A DNA stretch of 43,300 nt. It comes from Embleya sp040605455 (GTDB taxonomy: Bacteria > Actinomycetota > Actinomycetes > Streptomycetales > Streptomycetaceae). The notes beneath the pieces are model-generated. The model was not told where the DNA came from and ran no database searches. It was given only the letters and a program-made list of their open reading frames with translations. The stretch lies in the NCBI RefSeq assembly GCF_040605455.1, contig NZ_JBEXCV010000067.1, forward strand, positions 1-43,300, given 5' to 3'. A program made the translations under genes and the position numbers. Below are positions 8,869-19,000 of the stretch, piece by piece. The stretch's first letter is position 1. Each line of letters begins with the position of its first letter.

Positions 8869-8905
8869 GCGGCCGGTACTTCGATCGCGTACCGCTCTCG
8901 GCCGC
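8869..8905. promoter_or_regulatory. Nested inverted repeat, candidate LysR site
   Basis: An inner repeat CGGTAC (8874-8879) / GTACCG (8889-8894) with a 9-bp spacer sits inside outer arms GCGGCC (8869-8874) / GGCCGC (8900-8905). The dyad lies just downstream of the candidate promoter. It could be an operator for the divergent LysR regulator or an RNA hairpin in the leader. The spacing is close to, but not exactly, the T-N11-A LysR pattern. Confidence 0.35.
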
Positions 8906-9026
8906 AGGATACGTCCCGACATCGGCATCGATGCGGCGATTCACCGTCCCCGGAAACGAACTCGCGCGCCCATTCCCACCGCACCGTCCTTCCGCCGCAC
9001 GGTTTCCCGGATGGAGGCACTCCCCC

Positions 9027-12000
9027 ATGACGTCGAAGTCCCCGCGTCGCGATCAGGTCCTCGCAGTGAGCCCCTTGGGGCGTCCCAACGCCCGACTCGT
9101 GATCGCCGCGCATCGGGCCGGCGCGCTCGGGGTGCTCGACCTCGGCCGGGAGCGCGACCCGGCGCTCGACGCGCTGGCCGAGGCGTCCGCGGTCCCGTCC
9201 TTCGGTGTTCGAGTGCCGGTGGGTTGTCCGCTGGGCCCGCGCGAGTTGCCCGAAGGGGTGGACGTGGTGGTCCTGGCGCCGGACGCACCGTGGTCGCTCG
9301 CGGCCGCCGGCATCGGACGGCGGGTCCTGGTCGAGGTCACGTGTGCCGAAGGGGCCCACGCGGCGGTGGCCGCCGGGGCGGCAGGGGTGATCGCGCGCGG
9401 CGCCGAGAGCGGCGGGCGATGCGGCGAGTTGACCACGTTCGTACTGCTCCAGCAGTTACTCGCGGACGATCGGATCTCGGTTCCGGTGTGGGCGGCCGGG
9501 GGGATCGGTCCGCACACCGCCGCCGCGGCGGTGGCGGGCGGTGCCGCCGGAGTGCTGCTGGACACCCAGCTGGCCCTGGTGGCGGAGAGCACGCTGCCCG
9601 CCGACGTCGCGGCGGCTGTGCGCGCGATGGACGGCAGCGAGACGGTCGTGCTCCGCGGCCATCGCGTCTACCGGCGTCCGGACCTGCCGATCGCGCGGCT
9701 GGCCGAGCAGGCCGCCGACCTCGGCGCGGCACTGGGTGCGGGCGGGCTGCACCGCGAGTTGTTGCCGGTCGGCCAGGACGGCGCGTCGGCCGCCCGGCTC
9801 GCGGATCGGTACGGCACGGCCGGTCGGGTGCTGCGCGCGGTCCGCGAGGCGATCGTGGACCACGTGGCCGCGGCCGCCCGGCACGGAGTGGGTCCGCGGC
9901 CGGTACAGGGGCCGATGACGCGGGTGAGCGACCGGGCCGCGTTCGCGCATGCGGTGGCCCGAGCGGGCGGGCTGCCCTTTCTGGCGTTGTCCCTGCTGCG
10001 CGGGCCGCAAGCGGGCGCACTGCTCGCCGAGACGGCCGAGCTGCTCGGCGACCTGCCGTGGGGTGCGGGCCTGCTCGGCTTCGTGCCGCCGGAGCTGCGC
10101 GAGGAGCAGCTCGCCGCCGTTCTCGCCGCCCGCCCGCCGTACGCGCTGATCGCGGGCGGTCGGCCGGATGGGGCAGCGCCGTTGGAGGCCGCCGGGATCC
10201 GAACGTATCTGCATGTGCCCTCCCCCGGATTGTTGACGCAGTTCCTGCGCGAGGGCGCCCGGCGATTCGTCTTCGAGGGCACCGAATGCGGTGGGCATGT
10301 CGGGCCGCGCGCCAGCTTCCCGCTGTGGGAGGCGCAGTTGCACGAGTTGCTCTCGTTCGCCGAACGGCACGGCGGTGCGGCCGAGTTGGACCTGCTGTTC
10401 GCGGGCGGCATCCACGACGCGCGCTCGGCGGCGATGGTGGCCGCCGCGGCGGCGCCACTGGTCGAGCGCGGGGCCTCGGTCGGCGTACTGATGGGCACCG
10501 CGTACTTGTTCACCCGCGAGGCGGTGGACAGCGGCGCGATCGTGCCCGGTTTCCAGGCCGCGGCGGTCGAGTGCGCGGCGACCGCGCTGGTGCAGACCGC
10601 ACCCGGGCATGCGACCCGCTGTGCGGGCACGCCGTTCGTGGCCGCGTTCGAGGCCGCCCGGCGCGATCTGGAGGCACGCGGTGTGCCGTCCCGGCAGGTC
10701 TGGGCCGAGTTGGAGCAGCTCAATCTGGGGCGGTTGCGGATCGCCGGCAAGGGGCTGCGGCGCGAGGCGGGCGCGTTGGTCGCGGTGGACGAGGACACGC
10801 AGCGCCGGGAGGGGATGTTCATGCTGGGCCAGGCCGCGGTGTTGCGGTCCGCGCCGACCGATGTCGCCACGCTGCACCGCGAGGTCACCACCGGGTCGGC
10901 CCAGTGGCTGGCCCGCCGGGTACGCGAGTTGGGCGGGCCGGTCCGACCCGCCGCACCTCGGCCGCAGGACGTCGCGATCGTGGGCATGGCTTGTGTGCTG
11001 CCGGGCGCACCGGACCTGGCGAGTTACTGGCGCAACATCCTGGCCGGCGTCGACGCGGTGACCGAGGTGCCGCGCGAGCGCTGGGACGTGGAACGCTACT
11101 TCGCGGCCGACGCCGAACCCGGCGCGACCGCACGCGGGTCGGTCCGCGGCGCCGCCCCCGGAGCGGTCCCGCCCGGGCGGACCCCGTCCAAGTGGGGCGG
11201 GTTCGTGCCCGCGATCGGGTTCGACGCGACCGGATACGGGATCCCGCCCGCCTCGCTGGCCGCCATCGAACCGGCCCAACTGCTCGCGCTGCACGTGGCG
11301 TCGGGGGCACTGGCGGACGCCGGCTACGGACCGGGACGGGCCTTCGCCCGCGAGCGCACCTCGGTGATCTTCGGCGCCGAGGCGGGTACCGACCTGGCCG
11401 GTGCGTACGGCTTCCGCGCGTTGTTCCCGGGTTACTACGGCGCGCTGCCCGCCGACCTGGACAGCCAACTTCCCTCTCCCACCGAGGACTCCTTTCCCGG
11501 TGTGTTGGCCAACGTGATCGCCGGCCGGATCGCCAACCGGCTCGACCTGGGTGGCGTCAACTACACCGTGGACGCCGCCTGCGCGGCCTCGTTGGCCGCG
11601 CTGGACCTGGCCTGCAAGGAGCTGAACACCGGATCCAGCGACCTGGTGTTGTGCGGTGGGGTGGACACCCACAACGGGATCAACGACTTCCTGATGTTCT
11701 CCTCGGTACGCGCCCTGTCGCCGACCGGACGCTGTGCGACGTTCGACGCGGACGCGGACGGAATCGCACTGGGCGAGGGCGCGGTGTGCGTGCTGCTCAA
11801 GCGGCTCGCGGACGCCGAGCGCGACGGGGATCGGGTGTACGCGGTGGTCAAGGGCGTCGGCGGGTCCAGCGACGGCCGCTCGCTCGGGTTGACCGCGCCG
11901 CGTCCCGAGGGCCAGCGACGGGCGCTGGAGCGCGCGTATCGCGCGGCGGGCGTCTCCCCGGCGCAAGTCGGCCTGGTCGAGGCGCACGGCACCGGCACCG

Positions 12001-15000
12001 TGGTCGGCGACCGGGCCGAACTCGACACCCTCACCGCAGTGTTCACCGAGCACGGCGCGACCCCCGGCGACTGCACGGTCGGCTCGGTGAAGTCCCAGAT
12101 CGGGCATACCAAGTGTGCGGCGGGCCTGGCCGGTCTGGCCAAGGCCGCACTCGCGGTGCACTTCGGGGTCCGCCCGCCGACCCTGCACCTGCGCCGGCCG
12201 CCGGATTCGGGCCCGTTCGTGTTCGACGACCGGGCCCGCCCATGGCCCGCGCCGATCACCGAACGTATCGCGGGGGTGAGCGCATTCGGCTTCGGTGGGA
12301 CCAACTTCCATGCGGTGCTGGCCGGTTCGGAGCTGTCCGGCGCGGTCGAGCCGGGTGGAGCGGACGCCGCGTGGCCGGCCGAGCTGTTCTGCTTCCGCGG
12401 CGCCGATCGCGATGCTGCGCGGGCGGCGCTGGACCGGCTCGCCGCGCGGCTGGACGCGGGCGAGGACCTGCCGCTGCGTGGGCTGGCCGCGCTCGCCGAT
12501 GGCGATTCCGGTGCGGGTCGCGCTGCGGGTGCCGGTGTCGAAGTCCCGGTACGGATCGCCTTTGTCGCGGTTGATCACGCCGATCTGCGGGTCAAGCTGA
12601 CGCTGGCCCGGGCGGGGGCGGTCGACCCCGCCGGCGAGATTTTCCACCGGGAGGAGGCAGGCGCCGGGTCCGGTGCCGAGTCGAGTGCCGGGGCAGGCGC
12701 CGGGTCGAGTGTCGAGGCGGGCGCCGACGCAGGCGCCGGGTTGGATGTCGGGGCAAGTGGGCAGGTGGCGTTCCTGTATCCCGGACAGGGCAGTCAGCGG
12801 CCCGGGATGCTCGCCGATCTGTTCGCCCGCTTCCCCGAACTGTGCGACGGACTGCGGGACATCGACCCGGAGTGCGTACGGGCCATGTTCCCGCCCGCCG
12901 CGTTCGGCGCCGAAACCCGGGCCCAGCAGTCGGCTCGGATCACCGACACCCGCCGTGCGCAGCCCGCGCTCGGGGTGGCGGCGGTCGCGCTGACCCGGCT
13001 GCTGGACCGATTCGGGGTGTGGCCGGACCAGGTCGCCGGGCACAGCTACGGCGAGTTGGCCGCGCTGTGGTCGGCGGGCGTGTTGTCCACCCGGGATCTG
13101 GGCCGACTGGGCGAGGTGCGCGCAGCGGCCGTGCTGGCCGCCGCGGGTGCGGAGCCCGGCGCGATGGCGGCCGTCCAGGCCGGCGCGGACCGGGTGGCCG
13201 AGGTGCTGGCCGGAATCGACGGCGTCGTGCTCGCCAATCGCAACACGCCGACCCAGACCGTCGTGTCCGGCCCGGAGGCGGCCCTGACGGCGGCGATCGC
13301 CGCGCTGGAAGGGGCCGGGCTGTCCGCGCGTCGACTGCCCGTGGCGTGCGCGTTCCACAGCCCCGTGGTCGCGGCGGCGGCCGACACCCTCACGGCCGCC
13401 GTCGCGGACCTGGACGTGCGAGCGCCCAGGATCCCGGTGTGGTCCAACGGCACCGCGGCGCGCTACCCGGACACACCCGCCGAAGTCCGCGCGTTGATCG
13501 CCCGTCAGGTGGCCGAGCCGGTGCGTTTCGCCGAGCAGATCGAGGCGATGTACGCGGCGGGCGTGCGGATCTTCGTCGAGGCCGGGCCGGGTCGAGCGCT
13601 GACCGGCATGGTCCGGGCGATCCTGGGCGAGCGACCGCACACCGCGGTGGCCTGCGACGTACCCGGCGAGGACGGCCTGCGTCGCCTGCTCACCGCGCTC
13701 GCCGAACTCGCGGTCGCCGGCGTGCCGGTGCGGGTCGCGGGAGGTCTGGCCGGCCGGGTACGGCCGATGGACGTCGCGCCCGGCGCCCGCCCGGCCTGGA
13801 CCGTGGACGGCCACCTGGTGCGCACCGCCGACGGTCGGCCGGTGCCGGGTGGGCTGCGGCCGGCGACCCCGGTGGCTCAACTGCCCGCCGGACCGGCAGT
13901 CGGCCCGGGTGTGCCGGCCGGGTCCGCGCGGGACGCGGTGCTGCTCGAATACCTGGCCGGCGCACGGGCCGCGGTCGCCGCCCAGCGCGAGGTGTTGCTC
14001 GGCTACCTGGGCGTCCCGGGCGGAGTGCCCGAGGCGCCGCCCGCCGCTCCCGGGCAGGTGCCCTCCGCCGCGCCTGTTCCCGTGCCCGTCGCGGCGGCCG
14101 TCCCGGTCGAGCAGCCGGGTGGACCGCTCACCCGTGAGCACGTGCTGGCCGTGGTCCTCGACATCGTGGGCACCCGGACCGGCTACCCCCAGGACATGCT
14201 CGATCCGGCGCTGGACCTGGAAGCGGATCTGTCCGTCGATTCGATCAAACGCACCGAGATCATCGGCGAACTGGCCCTGCGGCTGCGGCTGCCCGGCGCG
14301 GTGGGTGCGGCGGGCACGGGCGGTGCGGCGGGTGCCGCCGACGAGGCGGTGATCGAGCGGCTGGCCAAGGTCAAGACGATCGACGCGATCGTGGCCGGCG
14401 TGCTGGCGGTCGGGAACGGGCCCGAGGCGGACGCGGAATCGCAATCGGGGTCGGGCGGACAGGCCGTGCCGGTGCCGCCGATCGAGCCCGCCGAACCGGC
14501 CCTGCCCGTCACCGACCGGCCCACCCGGCACCTGGTCGAGTGTGTGCCGATCGAGGAGCCACCGCCCGCGAGCGAGGCGGACCCGCCCGCCGGCGAGGCG
14601 CTGCGCGGTCGCCGGGTGGTCCTGGTCGAGGACGGCGGCGGGATCGCCTGGGCGCTGGCCGACCTGCTCGCGGCGCTCGGCGTCGTGGTCGAGGCGCACA
14701 CTCGGGATCGGGCCGAGCCGGCGGACGGTCGGCCGGACCCGGCGTGGTCGGAGGTCGACACGCTGGTGCACCTGGGCGCGCTCGCCGACGGGCCGGACCC
14801 GATCCTCCCGGACGCCTTCGCGCTGCTGCGGGCCGCGCTGGTGGGCGGCGTACGGCAGGTGTTCCTCGGTACGGCCGGCGGCGGCCACTTCGGCCGGGAA
14901 CAGGCCGCCGCCGGCCCCGATCCGGTGCCGGGCGCGGGACTGGCCGGGTTCGCCCGGTCCGCCGCGCTGGAGTATCCGGACCGGGTGCTGCGGGTGCTGG

Positions 15001-16082
15001 ACCTGGATCCCAAGGAGGAACCGGCCCTGATCGCCCGTCGACTCCTGGCCGAACTGGGCCGCACTCCGGGCCGACCCGAGCCCGGTGCGCCGGTGCTGCT
15101 CGGTCTGTCGGGCGAGCGTCGGCTGACCCTGCGCACCCGGCCGGCGCCGCTTCCGGAACTGGCGCCCGCCGACCGGGACGCCCTGCTGCGCGAGCGGCTC
15201 GGGCCGGACGCGGTGGTGCTGCTGACCGGCGGGGCGCGCGGAATCACCGCTCGGGCGGCCGTCGGCCTGGCCCGGGCCACCGGGTGCCACATCGAGGTGC
15301 TCGGTCGCACCGGCGACGACGGCGCCCCGGAGCCCGCCGCGCTCGCCGACGCGGCGGACGCCCCCGCGCTGCGAGCCGCGTTGATCGCGACCGGGGTGCG
15401 CGAGCCGGCCCGGATCGAGGCCGAGCTGACCCGGATACTGAACCGCCGGCTGGTTCGCGCGAGCCTCGCCGAGGTGGCCGAACACGCGGCCTCGGTGCGC
15501 CTGCACGTCGCCGACGTCACCGACGCCGACGCCGTCCGCGCAATCCTGACCGGGATCGCCGAGCGGCACGGCCGGCTCGACGGGATCGTGCACGGCGCCG
15601 GCGTGCTGGCCGATCGGCTGCTCGTGGACAAGACCGCGCAGTCCTGCCGGCAGGTGTTCGCCACGAAGGTGGCCGGGGCCCGGGCCCTGGTCACGGCGCT
15701 GCGCACGCTGCGGCCCACGTTGGCGCCGCCGGCGTTCCTGGCGATGTTCGGCAGCGTCGCGGGGGTGTACGGCAACCGGGGTCAGACCGACTACGCGGCC
15801 GCCAACGACGCGTTGGCCACCCTCGCGCGGCACTGGTCGGCCGAATCGCAGGACACCCTCGCGCCGGTCGCGGAGCGCGTGCTGACCATCGACTGGGGAC
15901 CGTGGGCGGCGACCGGCGGCGGCATGGTGACGCCCGAGTTGGCCCGCGAATACGCCCGTCGCGGTGTCCCGTTGATCGATCCCGAGCACGGTGTGCAGGC
16001 GCTGCTCGGCGAACTGGTCTCGGGCCGGGGCCCGCAGGCCGTGTACGTATGCCTTCCGGCGCACGGGTCGGTGTCCGGATGA
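9027..16082 (+). CDS. Iterative PKS / secondary-lipid synthase, NMO(ER)-NMO(ER)-KS-AT-ACP-KR
   Basis: A 2351-residue megasynthase starting at ATG (9027), with GGAGG at 9013-9017. Domains in order:
- Residues ~5-640: two PfaD/nitronate-monooxygenase-like flavin barrels. The first half has ESGGR where the family has GGH (R131). The second has TECGGHVGP (H424) and LFAGGIHDARS, so it is the likely active enoylreductase.
- ~648-1100: ketosynthase with Cys852 (DAACAAS), His987 (EAHGTGT) and His1027 (IGHTK).
- ~1210-1245: Gly/Ala/Ser/Glu linker.
- ~1247-1550: acyltransferase with PGQGSQ, Ser1340 (GHSYGE) and His1444 (CAFHSP, malonyl-like).
- ~1695-1790: a single ACP with Ser1739 in the PUFA-type DSIKR motif.
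- ~1840-2345: ketoreductase with TGGARGIT and catalytic Tyr2256 (QTDYAAAND).
The order KS-AT-ACP-KR matches PfaA, but with PfaD fused in front and only one ACP. Leu144 is a TTA codon. The stop overlaps the next start (ATGA). Confidence 0.92.
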   Translation: MTSKSPRRDQVLAVSPLGRPNARLVIAAHRAGALGVLDLGRERDPALDALAEASAVPSFGVRVPVGCPLGPRELPEGVDVVVLAPDAPWSLAAAGIGRRVLVEVTCAEGAHAAVAAGAAGVIARGAESGGRCGELTTFVLLQQLLADDRISVPVWAAGGIGPHTAAAAVAGGAAGVLLDTQLALVAESTLPADVAAAVRAMDGSETVVLRGHRVYRRPDLPIARLAEQAADLGAALGAGGLHRELLPVGQDGASAARLADRYGTAGRVLRAVREAIVDHVAAAARHGVGPRPVQGPMTRVSDRAAFAHAVARAGGLPFLALSLLRGPQAGALLAETAELLGDLPWGAGLLGFVPPELREEQLAAVLAARPPYALIAGGRPDGAAPLEAAGIRTYLHVPSPGLLTQFLREGARRFVFEGTECGGHVGPRASFPLWEAQLHELLSFAERHGGAAELDLLFAGGIHDARSAAMVAAAAAPLVERGASVGVLMGTAYLFTREAVDSGAIVPGFQAAAVECAATALVQTAPGHATRCAGTPFVAAFEAARRDLEARGVPSRQVWAELEQLNLGRLRIAGKGLRREAGALVAVDEDTQRREGMFMLGQAAVLRSAPTDVATLHREVTTGSAQWLARRVRELGGPVRPAAPRPQDVAIVGMACVLPGAPDLASYWRNILAGVDAVTEVPRERWDVERYFAADAEPGATARGSVRGAAPGAVPPGRTPSKWGGFVPAIGFDATGYGIPPASLAAIEPAQLLALHVASGALADAGYGPGRAFARERTSVIFGAEAGTDLAGAYGFRALFPGYYGALPADLDSQLPSPTEDSFPGVLANVIAGRIANRLDLGGVNYTVDAACAASLAALDLACKELNTGSSDLVLCGGVDTHNGINDFLMFSSVRALSPTGRCATFDADADGIALGEGAVCVLLKRLADAERDGDRVYAVVKGVGGSSDGRSLGLTAPRPEGQRRALERAYRAAGVSPAQVGLVEAHGTGTVVGDRAELDTLTAVFTEHGATPGDCTVGSVKSQIGHTKCAAGLAGLAKAALAVHFGVRPPTLHLRRPPDSGPFVFDDRARPWPAPITERIAGVSAFGFGGTNFHAVLAGSELSGAVEPGGADAAWPAELFCFRGADRDAARAALDRLAARLDAGEDLPLRGLAALADGDSGAGRAAGAGVEVPVRIAFVAVDHADLRVKLTLARAGAVDPAGEIFHREEAGAGSGAESSAGAGAGSSVEAGADAGAGLDVGASGQVAFLYPGQGSQRPGMLADLFARFPELCDGLRDIDPECVRAMFPPAAFGAETRAQQSARITDTRRAQPALGVAAVALTRLLDRFGVWPDQVAGHSYGELAALWSAGVLSTRDLGRLGEVRAAAVLAAAGAEPGAMAAVQAGADRVAEVLAGIDGVVLANRNTPTQTVVSGPEAALTAAIAALEGAGLSARRLPVACAFHSPVVAAAADTLTAAVADLDVRAPRIPVWSNGTAARYPDTPAEVRALIARQVAEPVRFAEQIEAMYAAGVRIFVEAGPGRALTGMVRAILGERPHTAVACDVPGEDGLRRLLTALAELAVAGVPVRVAGGLAGRVRPMDVAPGARPAWTVDGHLVRTADGRPVPGGLRPATPVAQLPAGPAVGPGVPAGSARDAVLLEYLAGARAAVAAQREVLLGYLGVPGGVPEAPPAAPGQVPSAAPVPVPVAAAVPVEQPGGPLTREHVLAVVLDIVGTRTGYPQDMLDPALDLEADLSVDSIKRTEIIGELALRLRLPGAVGAAGTGGAAGAADEAVIERLAKVKTIDAIVAGVLAVGNGPEADAESQSGSGGQAVPVPPIEPAEPALPVTDRPTRHLVECVPIEEPPPASEADPPAGEALRGRRVVLVEDGGGIAWALADLLAALGVVVEAHTRDRAEPADGRPDPAWSEVDTLVHLGALADGPDPILPDAFALLRAALVGGVRQVFLGTAGGGHFGREQAAAGPDPVPGAGLAGFARSAALEYPDRVLRVLDLDPKEEPALIARRLLAELGRTPGRPEPGAPVLLGLSGERRLTLRTRPAPLPELAPADRDALLRERLGPDAVVLLTGGARGITARAAVGLARATGCHIEVLGRTGDDGAPEPAALADAADAPALRAALIATGVREPARIEAELTRILNRRLVRASLAEVAEHAASVRLHVADVTDADAVRAILTGIAERHGRLDGIVHGAGVLADRLLVDKTAQSCRQVFATKVAGARALVTALRTLRPTLAPPAFLAMFGSVAGVYGNRGQTDYAAANDALATLARHWSAESQDTLAPVAERVLTIDWGPWAATGGGMVTPELAREYARRGVPLIDPEHGVQALLGELVSGRGPQAVYVCLPAHGSVSG

Positions 16083-19000
16083 GCTCCCGGATCGGCGCGC
16101 GCGGCCCGCGGCCCGACGACGCGGCGATCGTCGGGATCGGCGCGATCTTCCCGGGTGCGGCCGATCCGGCCGGCTTCTGGCGGCTGATCGAGTCCGGCGG
16201 CGACGCGATCACCGAGGTGCCGCCGAACCGCTGGGACCCGGCGCTCTACTACGCGCCGGGCACCGCCGGCGAGCCCGCCCACAGCGACCGGTTCTACTGC
16301 CGACGTGGCGGCTTCGTGGACGACCTGGCCACGTTCGACCCGGTGCGCTTCGGCATCATGCCCGCGGTGGTCGCCGGTGCCGAACCGGACCAACTGCTCG
16401 CGCTGCGGGCCGGCGCCGAGGCGATCGCGGACGCGGGCGGCGAGGCCCGACTGCCCGACCGTTCCCGGATCGGCGTGGTCTTCGGCCGCGGCGGCTACAT
16501 GGGCGTGGCCACCGCCCGACTCGACCAGCGGGTCCGAACCGCACACCAACTGACGAGTCTGCTGGGCGAGTTGGCACCCGAGCTGGATCGCGCCCGATTG
16601 GCCGCGATCCGCGCGGCGTTCCACGACTCGCTCGGCCCCGAGCAGCCCGAGGCGTCGATCGGCCTGGTGCCCAGCTTCACCGCGTCCCGGATCGCCAACC
16701 GGCTCGACCTGGGCGGCCCCGCCTACACGCTGGACGCGGCCTGCGCGACCTCGCTGCTCGCGCTGGACCAGGCCGCCGCCGAGTTGCGTTCCGGACGCTG
16801 CGACGCGGTGCTCGCGGGCGCCGTGCACCACTGCCACATCGCGACGTTGTGGAGCGTGTTCACCCAGTTGCGCGCACTCAGTGCGAGCGAACGGATCCGG
16901 CCGTTCGACCGGGCTGCGGACGGCACGCTGATCTCCGAGGGCACCGGCGCGGTGCTGCTCAAGCGGTTCGCCGACGCCGAGCGCGACGGCGACCGGGTGT
17001 ACGCGGTGGTCCGCGGCGTCGGGGTCTCCAGCGACGGCCGGGCGGCGAGCCTGATGAGTCCGCTGGTCGACGGGCAGGTCCGGGCGCTGGACCAGGCGTG
17101 GCGGGCGGCCGGGCTGGATCCGACCGAACCGGGTCTGCTCGGCCTGGTCGAGGCTCACGGGACCGGCACCCCGGTCGGCGACGAGGCGGAACTGACCACG
17201 CTGGGCAAGGTCTTCGGGCCGCGCGCCGGCAACCGCCCAGCCGATGTAGCCCTGGGCACGGTCAAGTCCAACATCGGCCACGCAATGCAGGCGTCCGGAA
17301 TGGCGGGCCTGATCAAGGCCGCCCTCGCGCTGCATCACCGCACGCTCCCGCCGACCCTGCACGTCCGGGACCCGCATCCGGCCTTCGGTGGCACCCGGAT
17401 GCACCCGCAGGGCCGCGCCGAGGCGTGGCCGGTCAACCCGGCGGGCAGCCGGCTCGCGGCGGTCGACGCGTTCGGCTTCGGCGGGGTCAACGCACACGCG
17501 GTGCTCGAACAACCGCCGGTGGGGCGGCCGGTCGCGCTGCCCACCGGGAACGGGCGGGCGGTCACGCGGGACACGCCGACCACCGGCTTCGGGCCGCTCG
17601 CGCCGGACACACCGCCCACCCGGGCCGGCCGGCCGCCGGCCCCCGACGTGCTGACCCTGGCCGCCGATTCGGTGCCCGAGCTGGCCCGGCTGCTCGCCGA
17701 CGTCACCGCCGGGGGCCCGGTGTCGACCGGGCCCGCCGGGCCGTGCCGACTCGCGGTCGCGAATCCGACCCCCAAGCGGCTCGCGCTGGCCGCGCGCGTG
17801 GTCGATCGCGGCGTGGCGTGGCGGGGCCGGGCCGAGATCTGGTTCACCCCGCGTCCGCTGCTGGGCCTGTACGCGCCGAATCCGGGCCGGGTCGCGTTCC
17901 TGTTTCCCGGTCTGGAGCCGGAGGTGTCACCGCGCCTGGACGACCTGGCCGACACGTGCGGCCGGCCTCGGCCTGAGCTGACCGGCGCCGAGGATCTGGT
18001 CGGCCGGGCCGTGGACGCGCTGACCGCGGGCCGCTTCCTGGCGGCCGAGTTGGAACGGGCGGGCCTGATCCCGGATCTACTGGCCGGGCACAGCATGGGC
18101 GAGTGGACCGCGATGGTGGTGGCCGGGATGTACCCGCGCGCGGCGGTGGACGGCTTCCTCGCCTCGTTGCGGCCGGACTCGCTGGCCGTGCCGGACCTGG
18201 TCTATGCGGCGGTGGGCTGCGGAGCGGCGGTCGCCGAGCGGTTCGTGGGCACCACCGGTCCCGTGGTCGTCTCGCACGACAACTGCCCGAATCAGAGCGT
18301 GCTGTGCGGCCCGGGCGAGGCGATCGCCGAAGTGCTGGGCCGGTTGCGGCGTGAGGGCGTCGTGGGCGGCGAACTGCCTTTCCGCTCGGGCTTCCACACC
18401 CCGATGTGGGCGCCCTACCTCGGGCAGGTGGCCGCCGCGTTCGAGCAACTCCCGCTGCGGGCTCCGCGGGTGCCGGTGTGGTCGGCGACCGGCATCGCGC
18501 CGTATCCGGCGGACGCGGCCGCGGTCCGCGAACTGACCGTGCGTCATCTCCTGGAGCCGGTCCGGTTCCGGGAGTCGATCGAGGAGCTGTACGCGGGGGG
18601 CGTGCGGGTGTTCGTCCAGCCGGGCGCGGGCAGCCTGGTCGGCTTCGTACACGACACGCTGCGCGGACGCGATGCGCTGGCGGTCGCGGCGCACTCGACA
18701 CTGCGGCCGGGCCTGGCGGGCTTTCGTCGCGCCACGGCGGCGCTGTGGGTGGAGGGCGCGGCGATCGAACCGGCCCAGCCGGCGGCCACGCCCACGCCCG
18801 TTCCCGACCTCGCGCCCACGCGCACGCATGTCCCCGGCCTCCAGGCCGTCCCGGCACCCCCACCCACGCCCGACCTCACGCCCACCCCCGCCCCCACCCC
18901 CACGCCTGCCGGTCCGATCGTCCGGCTCGATCTCGGGTCGCCGTTGGTCACCTTGGGGCCGGCCGCCGATCCACTGCGGCTCTCGGGCGCTCCGCGCTCG

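Noticed and set aside
8858..12574. 1238-residue plus-strand frame overlapping the PKS gene
   Set aside because: Arg/Gly-rich sequence in the wrong frame; the overlapping frame encodes clear flavin and KS domains.
9456..16064. 2202-residue open frame on the minus strand opposite the first PKS gene
   Set aside because: Its translation is Arg/Gln/His/Gly-rich without domains. It mirrors the GC-biased third positions of the PKS on the other strand, a usual shadow in very GC-rich DNA.
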